DNA of 64,000 nt from Halovivax ruber XH-70 (GTDB taxonomy: Archaea > Halobacteriota > Halobacteria > Halobacteriales > Natrialbaceae), in the NCBI RefSeq assembly GCF_000328525.1, contig NC_019964.1:2852001-2916000 (forward strand). The letters are read 5' to 3'. Below, piece after piece: positions 62,765 to 64,000 of the stretch. The notes under the pieces are model-generated. The model made no database searches and was not told the origin of the DNA. It saw only the letters and a list, made by a program, of their open reading frames with translations. Each line of letters begins with the position of its first letter. Within the stretch, counting starts at the first letter, position 1. The position numbers and the translations under genes are program-made.

Positions 62765-63869
62765 TCGACCGCCCTTCGGTTTGGCCAGTGTTAAGCGCTG
62801 TTATTATTCGCTGTATTCGTTCACTATCCCACTCCGGATGGCGTTCACGGAGGTGGGAACGGAGGGCATCGACGTCGGCCTGACTGCGGGCCGTCGGGTC
62901 GCCGGCGGATCGGCCCGGTCGTCCGCGAAAGCGAGCGACGAGGCGGTGGGGCCACCGGCCTGCCACCAACCCGATCACGGCGATCCCGACACCGCCGATG
63001 GCTGCCGCGAGGGGCGACGAGTTGCGGACGGCCAGGAGTGCCACGTGGGCCGGTGGCAGCTCCTCGCTGTGAGAGACGTCGACGATCACGCGATCGGCCG
63101 ATTCGGACAGCGCGGCGAGAAACGCCTCGTTGTTGGCCCGATCGAACATGGCGTTGATCGTCAGGCTCGGATCGCCGATCGTCACGACGGTGCCGTTGCC
63201 GACCGGTTCGGAGACGGCGACGGGATACCGCCCGAAATCGGCCGCCGAACGGTTCGTGTCCGCGGGCCCGAGCGTCGCGTACGGACTCGTCCGACCGAGG
63301 ATCGTCGCGTCGTCGCTCGCGTTGACCGCGGTCGCGTGGTTGAACACCAGCCGATCGACGGGGCGGTCGAGCGTCGACGTGTTGACGTCGGTCGCGATCG
63401 GCATCGCCGGGCCGCGATCGTACTGGTGTTCGTCACGCAGGAGACGCCCGTCGACGCGCGCCTCGGCGCCGACGGACGCGAGCAGATCGTTCCCCGCCGA
63501 GCCGAAGTTCTCGAGGACGACGAGAGTCCCGCCGTTCCTGACGAACTGGCGCACTCGTGAGGCGTCCGTCGAATCGTAGGCGTCTGCTGGCGCCGTGACG
63601 AACGCGACCGACTGGGTCGGATCGCCGGACTCGTAAACGGCCGTCTCTCGAGCGACGACGAGTTCCGTGTCGGCGTCGGCCTCGATCGCGCCGCGGAACT
63701 CGCTCGACCCGTCCCAGGTCGGGTTGAAGAGGCCGAACGCCGACGCGGAGGTCGCACCAGCGATGACGATCGTCAGCACCGTCGCCCCCAACAGTGCGGC
63801 GAGGAGTACCTGCGACCAGGGAACTGCGTCGAGGTCGAGGGCAGCCATCCGGTCGGACGGTCCGGTCAC
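62757..63869 (-). CDS. DUF4350 domain membrane protein
   Basis: A 370-aa protein from a GTG at 63869, which overlaps the stop of the upstream gene (GTGA). One N-terminal helix (VLLAALLGATVLTIVIAGAT), a DUF4350 alpha/beta domain (VRQFVRNGGTLVVLENFGSA, GNGTVVTIGDPSLTINAMF), a second helix (LAAAIGGVGIAVIGLVAG) and a helical tail. An ATG at 63848 is an alternative. DUF4350 is a glutamine-amidotransferase-like fold that goes with MoxR/DUF58 clusters. Confidence 0.8.
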   Translation of the reverse strand: MTGPSDRMAALDLDAVPWSQVLLAALLGATVLTIVIAGATSASAFGLFNPTWDGSSEFRGAIEADADTELVVARETAVYESGDPTQSVAFVTAPADAYDSTDASRVRQFVRNGGTLVVLENFGSAGNDLLASVGAEARVDGRLLRDEHQYDRGPAMPIATDVNTSTLDRPVDRLVFNHATAVNASDDATILGRTSPYATLGPADTNRSAADFGRYPVAVSEPVGNGTVVTIGDPSLTINAMFDRANNEAFLAALSESADRVIVDVSHSEELPPAHVALLAVRNSSPLAAAIGGVGIAVIGLVAGRWPHRLVARFRGRPGRSAGDPTARSQADVDALRSHLRERHPEWDSERIQRIITALNTGQTEGRSNE

Positions 63870-64000
63870 GCGGACCGGCCTCCGGGACCGAGGCACGTTG
63901 GCCCACTGAATCCACGCAGAGGCCGTCTCGACGCTGGCAGCTCGGCTCGGCCGGCACTGGTGAGTCGACCGGGGACTGAGCCTGAAGACTGCCGAGAGGC
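63866..64000 (-). CDS. Partial C-terminus of an upstream gene in the DUF4350 operon
   Basis: The last 44 codons of a frame entering from the right edge, ending RSA then TGA at 63866-63868 overlapping the DUF4350 start. The residues are Arg/Gly/Ser-rich (PLRGFSGPTCLGPGGRSA). The 4-nt overlap is the main support; other frames are also open here, so the call is weak. Confidence 0.3.
   Translation of the reverse strand, partial: ASRQSSGSVPGRLTSAGRAELPASRRPLRGFSGPTCLGPGGRSA

Overview
This window is haloarchaeal (class Halobacteria) chromosome. The evidence is a very high GC content outside the first 14 kb, strongly acidic proteins, archaeal TATA boxes about 25-33 nt upstream of start codons (leaderless-type promoters), very few Shine-Dalgarno sites, twin-arginine lipoproteins, and the divergent tatC1/double-length tatC2 pair found in haloarchaea. 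I cannot name a genus. No rRNA, tRNA or CRISPR array was recognised.

Region 1 (1 to about 14.05 kb) looks like the right part of an integrated element. It is poorer in GC, full of short genes, and ends with a tyrosine integrase (12819-13853). It carries a type-B DNA polymerase with degenerate exonuclease and motif C, a small partner protein, a RecA/RadA-like protein without a Walker A motif, and a divergent metallo-beta-lactamase-fold hydrolase. I read these as a DNA repair or mutagenesis cassette. The region also has small zinc-binding genes, a four-palindrome operator array, an AT-rich orphan (9440-10381), a PhiH1-repressor-like regulator with GTATACAC repeats, and a DUF4062-like plus methyltransferase gene broken by a single in-frame TAG.

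Region 2 (14.4-25.3 kb) is core-like but carries accessory genes: an MFS exporter, a 1319-aa STAND-like NTPase with a long helical-repeat tail, a NERD-UvrD helicase, a GNAT acetyltransferase, and a junction of two truncated genes (oxidase-like and rhodanese-like).

Region 3 (25.3-32 kb) is a catabolic operon: a complete branched-chain-amino-acid-type ABC importer (livK-livH-livM-livG-livF), a tandem-repeat spacer, a cyclase-family hydrolase and a beta-keto acid cleavage enzyme (BKACE).

Region 4 (32-45 kb) holds regulators, a CNNM/CBS membrane protein, an Mre11-like plus membrane-anchored Rad50-like pair (YhaO/YhaN type), an SRPBCC protein behind an (AC)15 microsatellite, the rRNA methyltransferase RlmE, and the Tat translocase genes.

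Region 5 (45-56 kb) is a surface-polysaccharide cluster: sugar epimerase, DUF354 protein, ATP-grasp ligase, hexapeptide acetyltransferase, polysaccharide deacetylase, GT2 transferase, UDP-sugar dehydrogenase, GlmS and a GlmU-like enzyme. These would supply and assemble UDP-GlcNAc-derived sugars.

Region 6 (56-64 kb) is the DUF58-MoxR-DUF4129-DUF4350 cluster, a membrane-associated AAA+/von Willebrand-like system.
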